A DNA stretch of 64,000 nucleotides from Chryseobacterium ginsenosidimutans. Lineage in GTDB: Bacteria > Bacteroidota > Bacteroidia > Flavobacteriales > Weeksellaceae. Under the pieces are notes generated by a model that had not been told where the DNA came from, ran no database searches, and saw only the letters and a program-made list of their open reading frames with translations. The stretch spans positions 4,030,001 to 4,094,000 of the forward strand of contig NZ_JANUCO010000001.1 of the NCBI RefSeq assembly GCF_024807225.1. Reading direction: 5' to 3'. The position numbers were made by a program, and so were the translations under genes. Shown here in pieces: positions 1 to 9,665 of the stretch; position 1 is the first letter of the stretch, and every line of letters begins with the position of its first letter.

Positions 1-1031
1 TCTAAAAGGCTTTCTATCATTTTACGGGCAGTTTCTGTGTAGATTTCTGCAATCTTAGAACCTTCCTGCAAAGCAGCCGGTCTTCCTACATCTCCTGCTT
101 CTCTGATGCTCTGAATTAAAGGAATCTCTCCCAATACAGGAATCCCAAGATCATCTGCTAAATATTGCGCTCCCTGTTGTCCAAAGATATAATATTTATT
201 GTCCGGCAATTCTTCCGGTGAAAAATACGCCATATTTTCCACTAATCCAAGAACAGGAATATTAATGCTTTCCATCTGGAACATCGCGATCCCTTTTCTT
301 ACATCCGCCAAAGCCACGTGTTGAGGGGTACTTACAATCACCGCTCCCGTTACAGGAACTTCCTGAATGATTGATAAGTGGATGTCACCCGTTCCCGGAG
401 GTAAATCAATCAATAAAAAGTCTAATTCTCCCCAAGCTGCATCTCTGATCATCTGGTTCAACGCTTTTGAAGCCATCGGACCTCTCCAGACAACCGCCTG
501 ATTAGAACCCGAAAAATATCCTATTGAAAGCATTTTCACGCCATAATTTTCGATAGGTTTCATCAAGCTTTTTCCTCCAACTTCTACAGTAATCGGTTTC
601 TCGCCTTCCGTATCAAACATCGTAGGAACTGAAGGACCGTAAATATCCGCATCCAACAACCCTACTTTAAAGCCCATTTTTGCTAATGTTACCGCCATAT
701 TCGCAGCAACAGTAGACTTACCAACGCCTCCTTTTCCGGAAGCAATGGCGATAATATTTTGAATTCCCGGGATTTGTTTCCCTTTGATCTGACTTTTCTG
801 GATTTCGCTTGGTTCCGGAGAAATGATCTTTAATTTTAAATTAATTTCTTCTCCAAACTCACTTGCAAAAGCCTGTTTCATTGCTGCCTCTAGCTTTTTC
901 TTTTCGTGCATTGCAGGTGAATGAGCCGTCATATCAATATATACATCGTTGCCCATAACCTGAAAATTACTTACCAAGTCATCAACTTCTATCTCTTTAA
1001 GGAAATTTTGTACCTTTTCTTTCGTCAACAT
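1..1031 (-). CDS. apbC: Mrp/NBP35-family Fe-S cluster carrier ATPase (C-terminus cut by window edge)
   Basis: Cytosolic P-loop ATPase of the Mrp/ApbC/NBP35 family, which loads or carries Fe-S clusters for target enzymes. The start ATG at 1031 opens MLTKEKVQNFLKEI, and about the first 90 residues form the small MIP18/DUF59-type domain typical of bacterial Mrp proteins. The deviant Walker A GKGGVGKS lies at residues 100-106 or one before, after AIAS. 343 codons are visible and the family is usually about 360-370 residues, so only the last 20 or so are missing. A TAnnTTTG-like box (complement of 1051-1058) lies 20 bases upstream. The family call is firm; the client proteins are unknown. Confidence 0.9.
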   Translation of the reverse strand, partial: MLTKEKVQNFLKEIEVDDLVSNFQVMGNDVYIDMTAHSPAMHEKKKLEAAMKQAFASEFGEEINLKLKIISPEPSEIQKSQIKGKQIPGIQNIIAIASGKGGVGKSTVAANMAVTLAKMGFKVGLLDADIYGPSVPTMFDTEGEKPITVEVGGKSLMKPIENYGVKMLSIGYFSGSNQAVVWRGPMASKALNQMIRDAAWGELDFLLIDLPPGTGDIHLSIIQEVPVTGAVIVSTPQHVALADVRKGIAMFQMESINIPVLGLVENMAYFSPEELPDNKYYIFGQQGAQYLADDLGIPVLGEIPLIQSIREAGDVGRPAALQEGSKIAEIYTETARKMIESLL

Positions 1032-1152
1032 ATACTAAATAAATTGTTTACAAATTTACGCAATTTTTAGCTATTTAGAATAAGTAAAGAGACTGATAGA
1101 TATTTTCTTTTGCAAATCTTAATTTTATAGTAACTTAGGAAACTTTACTTAC

Positions 1153-1881
1153 TTATCTGAAAAACGGTACTGTCAACTTCCATGTTGAGCTTGATTTTAA
1201 AAGCCATGAAGTGGAAAAGAAAAACAAAGAAGTCGTTTCAAAAATCAAAGTAGAATACGTTAAAAAAACGCTGGATGAAACGGTATCTTCACTGATATGT
1301 AAAATAGCGAGAATACCGATGCATATTACACTCAAGACAATTCCCCATCCGCAGATTCTGTAATAAATGTCTCTGCTTTTTTTCTTTAGGATTTCTTCAG
1401 GAGTTTCGGGTTTTTCGTCAGTTTTTGGGAAAAATGCAAAGCAATAAACAGAGAAAAGTGCAAAAAGCAATCCTGCACTTGCGTAATGTACATACGAAAA
1501 CCATCCTTTATAATTTTCATTTTCTATACAGATATACATATTTCCTCCATAACCTTCAAATTTTGTAGGGAAAGCAGCAACTAGAATAGCCAAAACTCCA
1601 CAAAGATTTGAAACCAGATTTTCATATTTCCGTTTTCCTCTGTATGTTCCGAATAAACCACCCATAATGCAAAGCGTTCCGACAAAAATAATATGTCCGA
1701 AACTGTAATAATAATGACTGATGCTTACTTTGAAGGGAGACTGGTCATTCAGTAAAAACGTTGTGAGGAAAAGCATCAGAGAAAGACAAAGTCCTAATAA
1801 TCCGATGAACATTCTCAGCTGCTGATAAGAAATCACGGCTTCATCCGGACCTCCGTTTTGTTGATTTGAATTGGTACTCAT
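1153..1881 (-). CDS. Six-helix membrane protein, partner of the membrane metallophosphatase
   Basis: I do not recognise a named family with certainty. The 242-residue protein has a short polar N-terminus (MSTNSNQQNGGPDE), then about six hydrophobic segments near residues 25-45, 55-75, 88-105, 130-150, 173-195 and 205-225. A charged loop near 150-172 (KTDEKPETPEEILKKK) probably faces the cytoplasm. A histidine/tyrosine stretch, SISHYYYSFGH, sits after the first helix and resembles DUF998/Frag1-like membrane proteins, but this is a weak resemblance. The gene starts 4 bases after the stop of the upstream phosphatase gene, so the two are almost certainly co-transcribed and may act as one membrane unit. 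Confidence 0.7.
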   Translation of the reverse strand: MSTNSNQQNGGPDEAVISYQQLRMFIGLLGLCLSLMLFLTTFLLNDQSPFKVSISHYYYSFGHIIFVGTLCIMGGLFGTYRGKRKYENLVSNLCGVLAILVAAFPTKFEGYGGNMYICIENENYKGWFSYVHYASAGLLFALFSVYCFAFFPKTDEKPETPEEILKKKSRDIYYRICGWGIVLSVICIGILAILHISEDTVSSSVFLTYSTLIFETTSLFFFSTSWLLKSSSTWKLTVPFFR

Positions 1882-1885
1882 GGTG

Positions 1886-3844
1886 TTATAGTTTTATGGT
1901 TATTTTATCAATAATTCTCACATTATTATCCGGATCTGGTTTGAAATTATCTCTCACAAATCGTTTCGGATCTTTTGCCAGCATTTCTTTTTGTATGCTT
2001 CCTGCATTTTTCTTTTTCAGTAAATTCATCCATTTATATGCTTTTTTTATAGCGATGACATAGATGACAATTTCTGTGTCTGTTATTTTAAATTTTAAAA
2101 AGTTTTTGTTCCCTTTATTCACTTTTGCCGAAGAAACTTCCGTTACATAAAGCTTAAAAACGAAATAACCGAAAAATATATACAGTCCGAAAAGAGCAGA
2201 TTGAAGAATCCCTGAAACAATCCATTGGAAAAGAAAATATTTATGGACAAGAAAAATTCCCAGAAAGTTTTTTATACCATCTATATCTAAAAATTGCAAA
2301 GTGTTATCACTTAAAAACTCCAATTTAGCACCATAATACTTAGGCAGTAAAAACAATATAAATAACTGAATAGCAAATGAACATGTAAATAATACGGCAC
2401 GTAACATTCCGCTTATCCATTTTTCTTTACTCGAGCATTCATGATTGGTCACTTTGCTGATAATTAAACTTAATATAGACGGAAGCAAAAACAATATCAG
2501 TTTTTTAATAATTGAATCCGTACTGCAAAAAATATAGGTCGAAATAAACGAAAACAGCAGCATTAAAGTAGTAAATTCATAATTAATGATGAAGAAAATA
2601 AGATTCCAGAATACTTTTTTACACGATTTTTCTTTTGACGGATATACCTCATCAAGCTTGTAATTCAAACCTGTAGTTTTGGCATTCTGCAGTACGGGAA
2701 TTGTAATTTTTTCCTTTAAAAAATCCGTAACATGCCCAAAAGCTCCACCTCCACCGGAAGTTATAAAATGTTTCACTTCATTATCAAATTTTTCACCATC
2801 TTCTTCCAGTTTGTAGTTTGCATAATGATGTATATCTCCGGTTAAAACCACTTCAAAAATTATTTCTGATATTATATTTTTTGCCTCAAGATTTTTCACG
2901 GCAACAGTCAGCGTTCTGATGATGTATTCGAGGCTGTCCATTCTTTGTTTTCTCTTGTACCTGTCGTTGATATCGTAATTGTACCAATACGGTTCTGCAA
3001 TGAGAAGAATCACATGATTTTTAGGATTTTTCTCTGATATTTTCTTCACATAATCCGTAAAAAAAGTCATTTGAGGAATATCAATATCTCCCAATAATTG
3101 GTTATCAATCCCAAAAAGATGCACATGATCTCTCAACTCATAAGCAAAATAACTCCTATTCTGCACCGTTCTGTAATTCCCGATTTTCCCTTGTTGACAC
3201 ATCAACCTGAAAAAAGCACTCAAACCATCGTACCAATCATGATTTCCCGGTGTTGCAATAAGAACCGGACCCGATTTTCCTGTATCCGGAGCCACAAACC
3301 TCAACGGACCTTTGAAACGGTCTCTGTAATTGGCTTCCGAACCTACGGGATACACCAAATCACCACCTACAACCAAAGCAGAGCCTTTTTTAAGGGTAAT
3401 TTCTGTTTCTTCCTGATTGTTTTGATGTTCAGGATTTTTAAAAGAATACGAATAACTATCTCTCGTTACATGATAAAAAACAGTCGTTGTCGAATCAAAA
3501 CCGTCGCCTGTATCTGCAATGAAATCAAACCAAAACTCATCTTCCGAGGTATTAAAATCATTACAGGTGAGTTCATTACCTTTATCTTTTCCCATTGCGG
3601 TCTGAACTTCCCTTTTATCAATAATAGAAAGAATATCCGCAGAAAGGGAAACCATCCTGAAACTATTGATAAGCCCTGTAAAATCGAACCATTTCACAGG
3701 TTTTTTAGGTGTAAAATAAAAAGGATACCTTCCGTTAACATGTCTGGATATTTTCAATCTTTTGGATGAACGGAGATCATCTTTAAAATAAAACCCTATA
3801 AAAAGAAGGGCAACAAATAATATGAAATAAAAAATGGCTTCCAT
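1886..3844 (-). CDS. Membrane-anchored calcineurin-like metallophosphoesterase
   Basis: Predicted metal-dependent phosphoesterase with membrane segments. One N-terminal helix (residues 1-20) is followed by a phosphoesterase domain. Visible metal-site motifs are ADTGDG (110-115), GGDLVYP (160-166), GNHDWYDG (200-207) and a late LTGDIHHYANY near 335; a glycine-rich turn, TSGGGGAFGH, follows. From about residue 410 to 580 come several hydrophobic segments, then a basic C-terminal tail. The first motif has DTGDG where many relatives have DxH, so the first metal ligand set may differ. At 652 residues it is much longer than simple phosphatases. It is followed at 4 bases by a small membrane protein. 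The substrate is unknown; a periplasmic or lipid-linked phosphate ester is only a guess. Confidence 0.82.
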   Translation of the reverse strand: MEAIFYFILFVALLFIGFYFKDDLRSSKRLKISRHVNGRYPFYFTPKKPVKWFDFTGLINSFRMVSLSADILSIIDKREVQTAMGKDKGNELTCNDFNTSEDEFWFDFIADTGDGFDSTTTVFYHVTRDSYSYSFKNPEHQNNQEETEITLKKGSALVVGGDLVYPVGSEANYRDRFKGPLRFVAPDTGKSGPVLIATPGNHDWYDGLSAFFRLMCQQGKIGNYRTVQNRSYFAYELRDHVHLFGIDNQLLGDIDIPQMTFFTDYVKKISEKNPKNHVILLIAEPYWYNYDINDRYKRKQRMDSLEYIIRTLTVAVKNLEAKNIISEIIFEVVLTGDIHHYANYKLEEDGEKFDNEVKHFITSGGGGAFGHVTDFLKEKITIPVLQNAKTTGLNYKLDEVYPSKEKSCKKVFWNLIFFIINYEFTTLMLLFSFISTYIFCSTDSIIKKLILFLLPSILSLIISKVTNHECSSKEKWISGMLRAVLFTCSFAIQLFILFLLPKYYGAKLEFLSDNTLQFLDIDGIKNFLGIFLVHKYFLFQWIVSGILQSALFGLYIFFGYFVFKLYVTEVSSAKVNKGNKNFLKFKITDTEIVIYVIAIKKAYKWMNLLKKKNAGSIQKEMLAKDPKRFVRDNFKPDPDNNVRIIDKITIKL

Positions 3845-4196
3845 GGCAATAGTTTTTTAAGGATTGAGCGGTAATCAAGCTTCAGATCATCTCATCTGAA
3901 ATAATTTTGGTAAAATACTGAGTGGATTCTCACAGAAAATTCAAGAATATTTCTGGAAAATCAGGCAGCGGGAAATATAAAGATGGGCTTAAGTAGCCGT
4001 CTTTTTTAATTTGATATTCATGATGATCGTTTTTTTAGCTTTTATCAAATTTACTCATTTTTACCTTTCTTTTTCATAACACTTTCGGGTTATATTTATC
4101 CATTTCTCAATGCTATTTGATTTATCAGAATATGTAATGAAATTTTGTTAGTTTTGTTAAAATCTATATCAAGTAAAAACAACATCAAACAAACTA
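3845..4196. other. Divergent intergenic region between phosphatase and GH92 gene
   Basis: This 352-base AT-rich gap separates divergent genes and must carry both promoters. A small hairpin TTCAGAT-catctc-ATCTGAA is at about 3881-3900. A good -7 box, TAGTTTTG (4149-4156), precedes the GH92 start by 40 bases, but I could not place a TTG box 17-23 bases upstream of it. No ORF or dispersed repeat was recognised here. Confidence 0.5.
4149..4156 (+). promoter_or_regulatory. Candidate -7 box of the GH92 gene
   Basis: TAGTTTTG fits the Bacteroidetes TAnnTTTG consensus and lies 40 bases before the ATG at 4197. No convincing -33 TTG is at the usual spacing, so this is a weak call. Confidence 0.35.
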
Positions 4197-7002
4197 ATGA
4201 ACTCTAAAAAATTCATCTTACTTTTTTTTCTCACATCCCTTTGTTTACAAGCCCAGAATTATTCGCAATACGTAAATCCTTTTATAGGAACAGGCGGTCA
4301 TGGGCACACATTTCCGGGAGCAATTGTTCCGTTCGGGATGGTTCAGCTTTCTCCCGACACCAGAATCGACGGAAGTTGGGATGGCTGCAGCGGTTATCAC
4401 TATTCAGACTCTGTGATCTATGGTTTTTCTCATACTCACTTAAACGGAACGGGAGTTTCAGATTACGGTGATATTATGTTGATGCCGACAATGGGAAATC
4501 CAAGTTTAAACAGCAAAGATTATTCATCTAAATTTTCTCACAAAAACGAAAAAGCTACGGCAGGATTTTATTCCGTTAAATTAGATAAAAACAATATTGA
4601 TGTTCGATTGACGACCACAAAAAGAGTCGGTTATCACGAATATACTTTCAATAACGCAGGAAACGCAAACATTATTTTAGACTTAAATCACAGAGATAAA
4701 TTGCTTGAAGGTGAGGTTAAAATAATTGACAGCAAAACGATCGAAGTTTTCCGCAGAAGTGAAGCTTGGGCAACCAACCAATACATTTACGCAAGAATTG
4801 AGTTTTCAAAACCAATGAAAATTTCAAAAAAATTAGCGAATGGAAAAGATGAAAATAATCTTTTCACAGGAACAAAATTAGCGTTGGCATTTTCAACTAC
4901 TGTTAAAAAAGGAGAAAAAATTAGCGTAAAAGTGGCAATTTCTCCGACAGGTTATGAAGGTGCAGGAAAAAATATGCTGGCTGAAGGTCAAACTAATGAT
5001 TTTGCTTCGATCCAAAGACAGGCTGTTGCCGATTGGGATAAAGAATTATCAAAAATTGAAGTTAAATCTTCCGATAAAGATAAACTGTCGGTTTTCTATA
5101 CGGCAATGTATCACGTTTTCACGCAACCCAACATTAATATGGATGTTGACGGAAAATACAGAGGTCGCGACAATAAGTTCTACACCGCAAAAGATTTCGA
5201 TTATTACTCGGTTTTTTCGCTTTGGGACACTTTCAGAGGGGCGCATCCTTTAATGTCTTTAATTAATAGAAAAAGAACCGCCGATTTCGTTAATACTTTC
5301 ATTAAACAATACGAACAGGGCGGGAAACTTCCGGTTTGGGAATTGGCTTCCAACGAAACGGAATGTATGATCGGTTATCACGCCGTTTCTGTAATTGCAG
5401 ACGCAATGGCAAAAGGAATTACAGGTTTTGATTATGAAAAAGCATTTCAGGCTTCTAAAAATTCTGCGATGTTGGATATTTTTGGTTTAAATGCTTACAA
5501 GCAAAACAATTATATCGCTATCGATGATGAACATGAAAGTGTTTCTAAAACAGTGGAATATGCTTACGACGACTGGTGTATCGCTCAAATGGCTAAAATT
5601 TTAGACAAAAAAGAAGATTACCAATATTTCATGAAACGTTCTCAGAAACTGGAAAAATCTGTACAATCCAAAAAACGGATTTATGCAGCCAAGAAAGAAC
5701 GGAAACTGGTATGAACCATTTGAACCCACAGAAGTTAATAACAATTATACAGAAGGAAATTCTTGGCATTATTCTTATTCTGTTCAGCAGGATATTCCGG
5801 GGTTGATCGCGGCTCACGGAGGAAAAGAAAAATTCGAACAGTTTATTGATGCTATTTTCTCTGCTCCGGACAAAACTACGGGGAGAGAACAGGTGGATAT
5901 TACAGGTTTGATCGGGCAATACGCGCAAGGAAACGAACCGAGTCACCATATTGCTTATCTTTATAATTATGTTGGAAAGCCTGAAAAAACGGATGCAAAA
6001 ATCAAGTTTATCCTTGATAATTATTATAAAAATGCTCCGGATGGATTAATCGGGAATGAAGATTGCGGACAAATGAGCGCATGGTACATTTTAAGCTCAA
6101 TGGGAATTTATTCCGTAACTCCGGGATTACCGGAATGGCAGACAACGAAACCTTATTTTGATGAGGTTAAAATTCATCTGGAAGACGGAACAACAAGAAC
6201 AATCACGAAAAACACCAGCAAAGACGAGCTTAAAAAACTAGGTTTTGAAAACGCAAAATCTTTCAAAGATTTCAAATATGTTGAATTAACGGCAACTCCT
6301 GTTATTGCTGCAGCAAGAATTTTTGATTTGAATACAAAAGTTGAGATCACTGCACTCAATCCAAATGACAAGATTTATTATATCACAATGGATGAAGGTG
6401 ATGCCAATGTGAGAAAGACATTCAAACCTTACAAAGAACCTTTTACCATTACAACAACAACTCAGATTTCGGCGTATGCAGAAAGAAATGGCGAGAAAAG
6501 CTCAATTGTAACCGCGAATTCTAACAGAAGACCAAACAATTGGGATATCACCGTAAATTCTAAACCAAATCCGCAATATGTAGCGAATGGAAAATTATCC
6601 TTAATTGACGGAATCAACGGTGACGCCAACTGGAGAAAAGGCGAATGGCTCGGTTATCAGGGACAGACTTTCGAAGCGATTATCGATATGAAGTCACCTC
6701 AACAGATTACAAACTTGTCTTCAACATACCTTCAAGACAGCAAAGCTTGGATTTTAATGCCTAAAAAAGTGGAATATTATGTTTCAAATAACGGTAAAGA
6801 TTTCATCTTATTAAAAACGGTTGACAACACAGTTGATCCGAAAAATGAAACCGCTCAGGTGAAAGATTTTTCGACGGATACTCTTCCTACACAAGCTCGT
6901 TACATCAAAGTAAAAGCTTATCATTTCGGGAAACTTCCGGAATGGCATTTAGGAGCCGGTGGAGAAGCTTATGTCTTTATTGATGAGATTTCTGTGAAAT
7001 AA
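4197..7002 (+). pseudogene. GH92 alpha-1,2-mannosidase, frameshifted by one extra base
   Basis: Secreted glycoside hydrolase family 92 exo-alpha-mannosidase, a calcium-dependent enzyme that trims mannose from N-glycans or mannans. A signal peptide (MNSKKFILLFFLTSLCLQAQ) precedes the N-terminal beta domain (NPFIGTGGHGHTFPGA, GFSHTHLNGTG). The helical catalytic domain has WDTFRGAHPL, NETECMIGYHAV, YTEGNSWHYS, GNEPSHHIAYLY and GNEDCGQMSAW, and a C-terminal discoidin-like domain ends the protein. The frame breaks at AAA 5646-5648: as read, the protein ends at 5714, while removing one A gives SQNWKNLYNPKNGFMQP and continues to 7002. The restored protein is 934 residues with all motifs intact, so it is either a very recent mutation or a sequence error. 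A terminator hairpin follows. Confidence 0.88.
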
Positions 7003-7028
7003 TTTTTTAAAACTTACTCTAAATAATA

Positions 7029-7062
7029 AACCTCTTTCGCTTGAAAGAGGTTTTGTTTTTTT
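7029..7062 (+). terminator. Rho-independent terminator after GH92
   Basis: AACCTCTTTC-gctt-GAAAGAGGTT forms a perfect 10-bp stem followed by a T-rich run. It lies 26 bases after the GH92 stop. Confidence 0.85.
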
Positions 7063-7104
7063 ATTATCGTTGATTTTGTAAATTATGCCTATCTTTTTTA
7101 ATAC

Positions 7105-7210
7105 ATGTTTCGAGAACCTCAACATGACACTGGTAAATTATTCTGTATTATTTTACATGATAATTAAGAAAGTTAGTATTAGCGATGTCATGCTGAGGTT
7201 CTCGAAGCAT
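7105..7210. repeat. Inverted-repeat element, GTCATnCTGAG family (copy 1)
   Basis: Two 25-base arms, 7105-7129 and 7186-7210, are inverted copies of each other with two or three mismatches; the right arm begins TGTCATGCTGAGGTTCTCG. About 56 AT-rich bases separate them. The arms belong to the same dispersed family as the elements at 19264, 21801, 30937 and 38626. No ORF lies inside, so it resembles a small non-autonomous or REP-like element. Confidence 0.75.
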
Positions 7211-7277
7211 CTTTACTAAAAAAGATTCTTCACTTCACATTCGCTTTGTTCTGAATGACAAAATTTGTAGTTAAAGA

Positions 7278-7991
7278 TCAATTCATTCTCTCCGACCAAC
7301 TCAGTTCTTGCGGCAATTCCATATCAGAAAATTCTATGTGAATCACTCTTCTTTTTTTACCGTTTGTTGTGCGATTTGAGCCATGAAGAATCAGAGGTTT
7401 CATAATCATAATTCCTCCTTTTTCTACATTGCAAATTATTTCTGTTTCTACATTCCAATCGATGGTTTCCGGTCTGTAAATTCCTTTGGCGTGGGATTTT
7501 GGAACAACTTTTAAAGCTCCGTTATCGCCATCGGTATCATCCAGATGAATTCTTATGGTGAATACATTTTCAAGAATATTCAAAGGCGGCTGAACGGCAA
7601 ACTGATTCTGTTTGGTTGTCCAGGGTCCGAAATTGGGCAATTCTACTTTCTTATCAACAGAAATTGTTAAATCCTGATGATAAGCAACATACCAATTCGA
7701 TTTTTCGGGCTTGTCGAAATAAATACTTTTTACTGCAAAATATTTTTCACCAAAATTTTCTTTAATAATTGTTTTAATATTTTCATTAAAAATCAACTCA
7801 TTTACTTCCGGAATCTCCTTTAAAAACTGTCTTATCGCAAAAAGATCTTCCGATTTCCTGAACGTTTCTTTTGAGGTATCTATATTTTGAATAACTCCAC
7901 TAATTCTTTCAATTTCTTCATCAGAAAAAATATTATTGATGACTGTGAAACCGTTTTCGGTAATTGTATTTTTATGATGTTGTAAGTTCAT
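7278..7991 (-). CDS. Phytanoyl-CoA dioxygenase-family Fe(II)/2-oxoglutarate oxygenase
   Basis: Soluble 237-residue protein of the PhyH family, non-haem iron oxygenases that hydroxylate varied substrates using 2-oxoglutarate. The iron triad appears as YHQD (H and D near residues 108-110) and LHGSN near 202, with a basic cofactor-binding run KKRRVIHIEF just after. A second conserved stretch is HLDDTDGDNGAL and PKSHAKGIY. No signal peptide is seen. It stands alone between an inverted-repeat element and the symporter gene, so context gives no substrate. Family assignment is firm, function open. Confidence 0.85.
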   Translation of the reverse strand: MNLQHHKNTITENGFTVINNIFSDEEIERISGVIQNIDTSKETFRKSEDLFAIRQFLKEIPEVNELIFNENIKTIIKENFGEKYFAVKSIYFDKPEKSNWYVAYHQDLTISVDKKVELPNFGPWTTKQNQFAVQPPLNILENVFTIRIHLDDTDGDNGALKVVPKSHAKGIYRPETIDWNVETEIICNVEKGGIMIMKPLILHGSNRTTNGKKRRVIHIEFSDMELPQELSWSERMN

Positions 7992-8071
7992 TTTAATTAT
8001 AAATTTTCATCTATTTTTAACTCAAAATTCCCAAAGATTTTATTTAAATGATCGAAAATATTTTTCGTTCG

Positions 8072-8094
8072 CAAAGGCATTTCACTCAGCAAAG
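8072..8094. repeat. Short dispersed repeat GCAAAGGCnTTTCACTCAGCAAAG (copy 1)
   Basis: The same 22-23 base sequence with one change recurs at 35877-35900. Both copies are in gaps downstream of or between genes. Confidence 0.6.
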
Positions 8095-8111
8095 TAATAC
8101 AAATTTTATAA

Positions 8112-8161
8112 AAAAAATGGTCAATAATGAAGATTAAACAAATTCATTATTGACCATTTTT
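8112..8161 (-). terminator. Terminator hairpin after the dicarboxylate symporter
   Basis: An inverted repeat, AATGGTCAATAATGAA (8117-8132) and its complement TTCATTATTGACCATT (8143-8158), flanks a 10-11 base loop. Read on the minus strand it ends in a run of about eight T, directly downstream of the symporter stop. Confidence 0.8.
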
Positions 8162-8189
8162 AGCATAAGCTATATTGATAATTCGTTAT

Positions 8190-9443
8190 CTACATATCAC
8201 CACCACCATGATTTTCCAGCTGTCCTTCCCATTTGGAAACAGCAGAAGTCGCTAATGCATTTCCTAAAACATTCGTCATACTTCTTCCCATGTCACAGAA
8301 ATGGTCGATCGGCAGAATTAAAGCAATTCCTTCCGGCGGAATTCCAAACATAGAACACGTTGCCACGATGATAACCAGAGAAGCTCTCGGAACTCCGGCA
8401 ATCCCTTTTGAAGTTAGCATTAATACCAAAAGCATGGTAATTTGTTGTCCTAGTGTCATTTCAATTCCGTAGATCTGAGCGATGAAAATCGATGCAAACG
8501 TCATGTACATCATACTTCCGTCAAGATTGAATGAATATCCTAAAGGTAAGATGAAAGACACTACTCTACTGTTACAACCGAATCTTTCCAGCTCTTCCAC
8601 CAATTTCGGGAAAACGGCTTCAGAACTTGTGGTTGAAAATGCGATCAATAAAGGTGCTTTGATTCTTCTTAATAATTCGAAAAGACGATTCCCAAGGATT
8701 AAATATCCTACCAATAAAAGCACTAACCAAAGAATTGACAAGGCAAAGAAAAAGTCTCTTAAATAAATGGCATATACTTTAAAAATCTCAAACCCATTTG
8801 TGGCAACAACCGCTGCAATAGCGCCCAAAACTCCAAACGGTGCAAACCACATAATGTAGCCTACCATTTTTAGGATTGCATGTGCTACGATGTCGAATAA
8901 TTTAATGACAGGTTGAGCATATTCTTCCCCCAAATTCGCCAAAGCGATCCCAAACATGATAGAAAAGACCACAATCTGCAGCACTTCATTGGTTGCAAAT
9001 GCTTCAAAAATACTTTTAGGAATAATGTGTTTTACAAAATCTTCCATTGAAAAGCCTTTGCTGCTGTTCAACAATTCTTCTGCAGAAGCTGCATCCTGAA
9101 TCGGAAGCTTGGTAACATGTCCCGGTTCCAGCCAGTTTACCAATATTAAACCAATAAAAAGCGAAATTAAAGAAGCGGAAATAAACCATAACATTGCTTT
9201 TGTTCCTACTCTTCCGATCATTTTGATGTCGCTCATTTTTGCAATCCCGACAACCAAAGTCGTGAAAACCAACGGAGCAATAATCATCTGCACCAAACGG
9301 ATGAAAACAGTTCCTAAAAGCTTAATATTTTTAGAAAAAGGTTCCGCACTTTCCGGATATTGTGTATGTACAAATCCGCCGATTGCGACACCTATAATAA
9401 GCGCAATGATAATCGCTATAAAGAGTTTATTTTGTCCTTTCAT
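8190..9443 (-). CDS. Dicarboxylate/amino acid:cation symporter (DAACS family)
   Basis: Inner-membrane secondary transporter of the DctA/GltP family that takes up C4-dicarboxylates or acidic amino acids with Na+ or H+. The 417-residue length is normal. About eight transmembrane helices are visible, with the family hairpin motif STTSSEAVFPKL, the NLDGS segment (LGYSFNLDGSMMYM) and the substrate/cation motif PIDHFCDMGRSMTNVLGN near the C-terminus. The tail ends in HGGGDM. A promoter on the minus strand and a strong terminator frame it as a single-gene unit. Which substrate it prefers cannot be told from the sequence. Confidence 0.92.
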   Translation of the reverse strand: MKGQNKLFIAIIIALIIGVAIGGFVHTQYPESAEPFSKNIKLLGTVFIRLVQMIIAPLVFTTLVVGIAKMSDIKMIGRVGTKAMLWFISASLISLFIGLILVNWLEPGHVTKLPIQDAASAEELLNSSKGFSMEDFVKHIIPKSIFEAFATNEVLQIVVFSIMFGIALANLGEEYAQPVIKLFDIVAHAILKMVGYIMWFAPFGVLGAIAAVVATNGFEIFKVYAIYLRDFFFALSILWLVLLLVGYLILGNRLFELLRRIKAPLLIAFSTTSSEAVFPKLVEELERFGCNSRVVSFILPLGYSFNLDGSMMYMTFASIFIAQIYGIEMTLGQQITMLLVLMLTSKGIAGVPRASLVIIVATCSMFGIPPEGIALILPIDHFCDMGRSMTNVLGNALATSAVSKWEGQLENHGGGDM

Positions 9444-9462
9444 ATCAATAATTCAAGTTTCG

Positions 9463-9491
9463 CAAATATAATATTTTTACAGTTGGTACAA
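9463..9491 (-). promoter_or_regulatory. Bacteroidetes-type promoter of the symporter gene
   Basis: On the minus strand TTG (9491-9489), an 18-base spacer, then TATATTTG (9470-9463), matching TTTG-N17..23-TAnnTTTG. It lies 20 bases before the start codon at 9443. Confidence 0.6.
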
Positions 9492-9665
9492 TATTTCATT
9501 TTAGGGAAGATTAATATTATGTTAAATCAATCATTCTTTAAATTAATTCTCTGATTTATAAAATATTGCACAGAATTTTATATAAATTTATTTTATTTTT
9601 CTTATTTTGGTATGAATTTTATTATTACATTTACTTGTATTAACATATTAAAAAAATATACAATT

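Noticed and set aside
4241..5253. Shorter frames inside the GH92 gene on both strands
   Set aside because: They are alternative frames of the mannosidase; only the frame with the GH92 motifs has conserved content.
5683..7002. A separate gene starting at 5683 (MQPRKNGNWYEPFEP)
   Set aside because: The sequence is the C-terminal half of GH92; removing one A joins it smoothly to the preceding frame, so it is not an independent start.
8150..8353. Histidine-rich plus-strand frame (HHHH) at the end of the symporter gene
   Set aside because: It is antisense to the end of the symporter, starting in the gap downstream of it and running mainly across the coding region; the His run comes from the complement of the Gly-rich tail.
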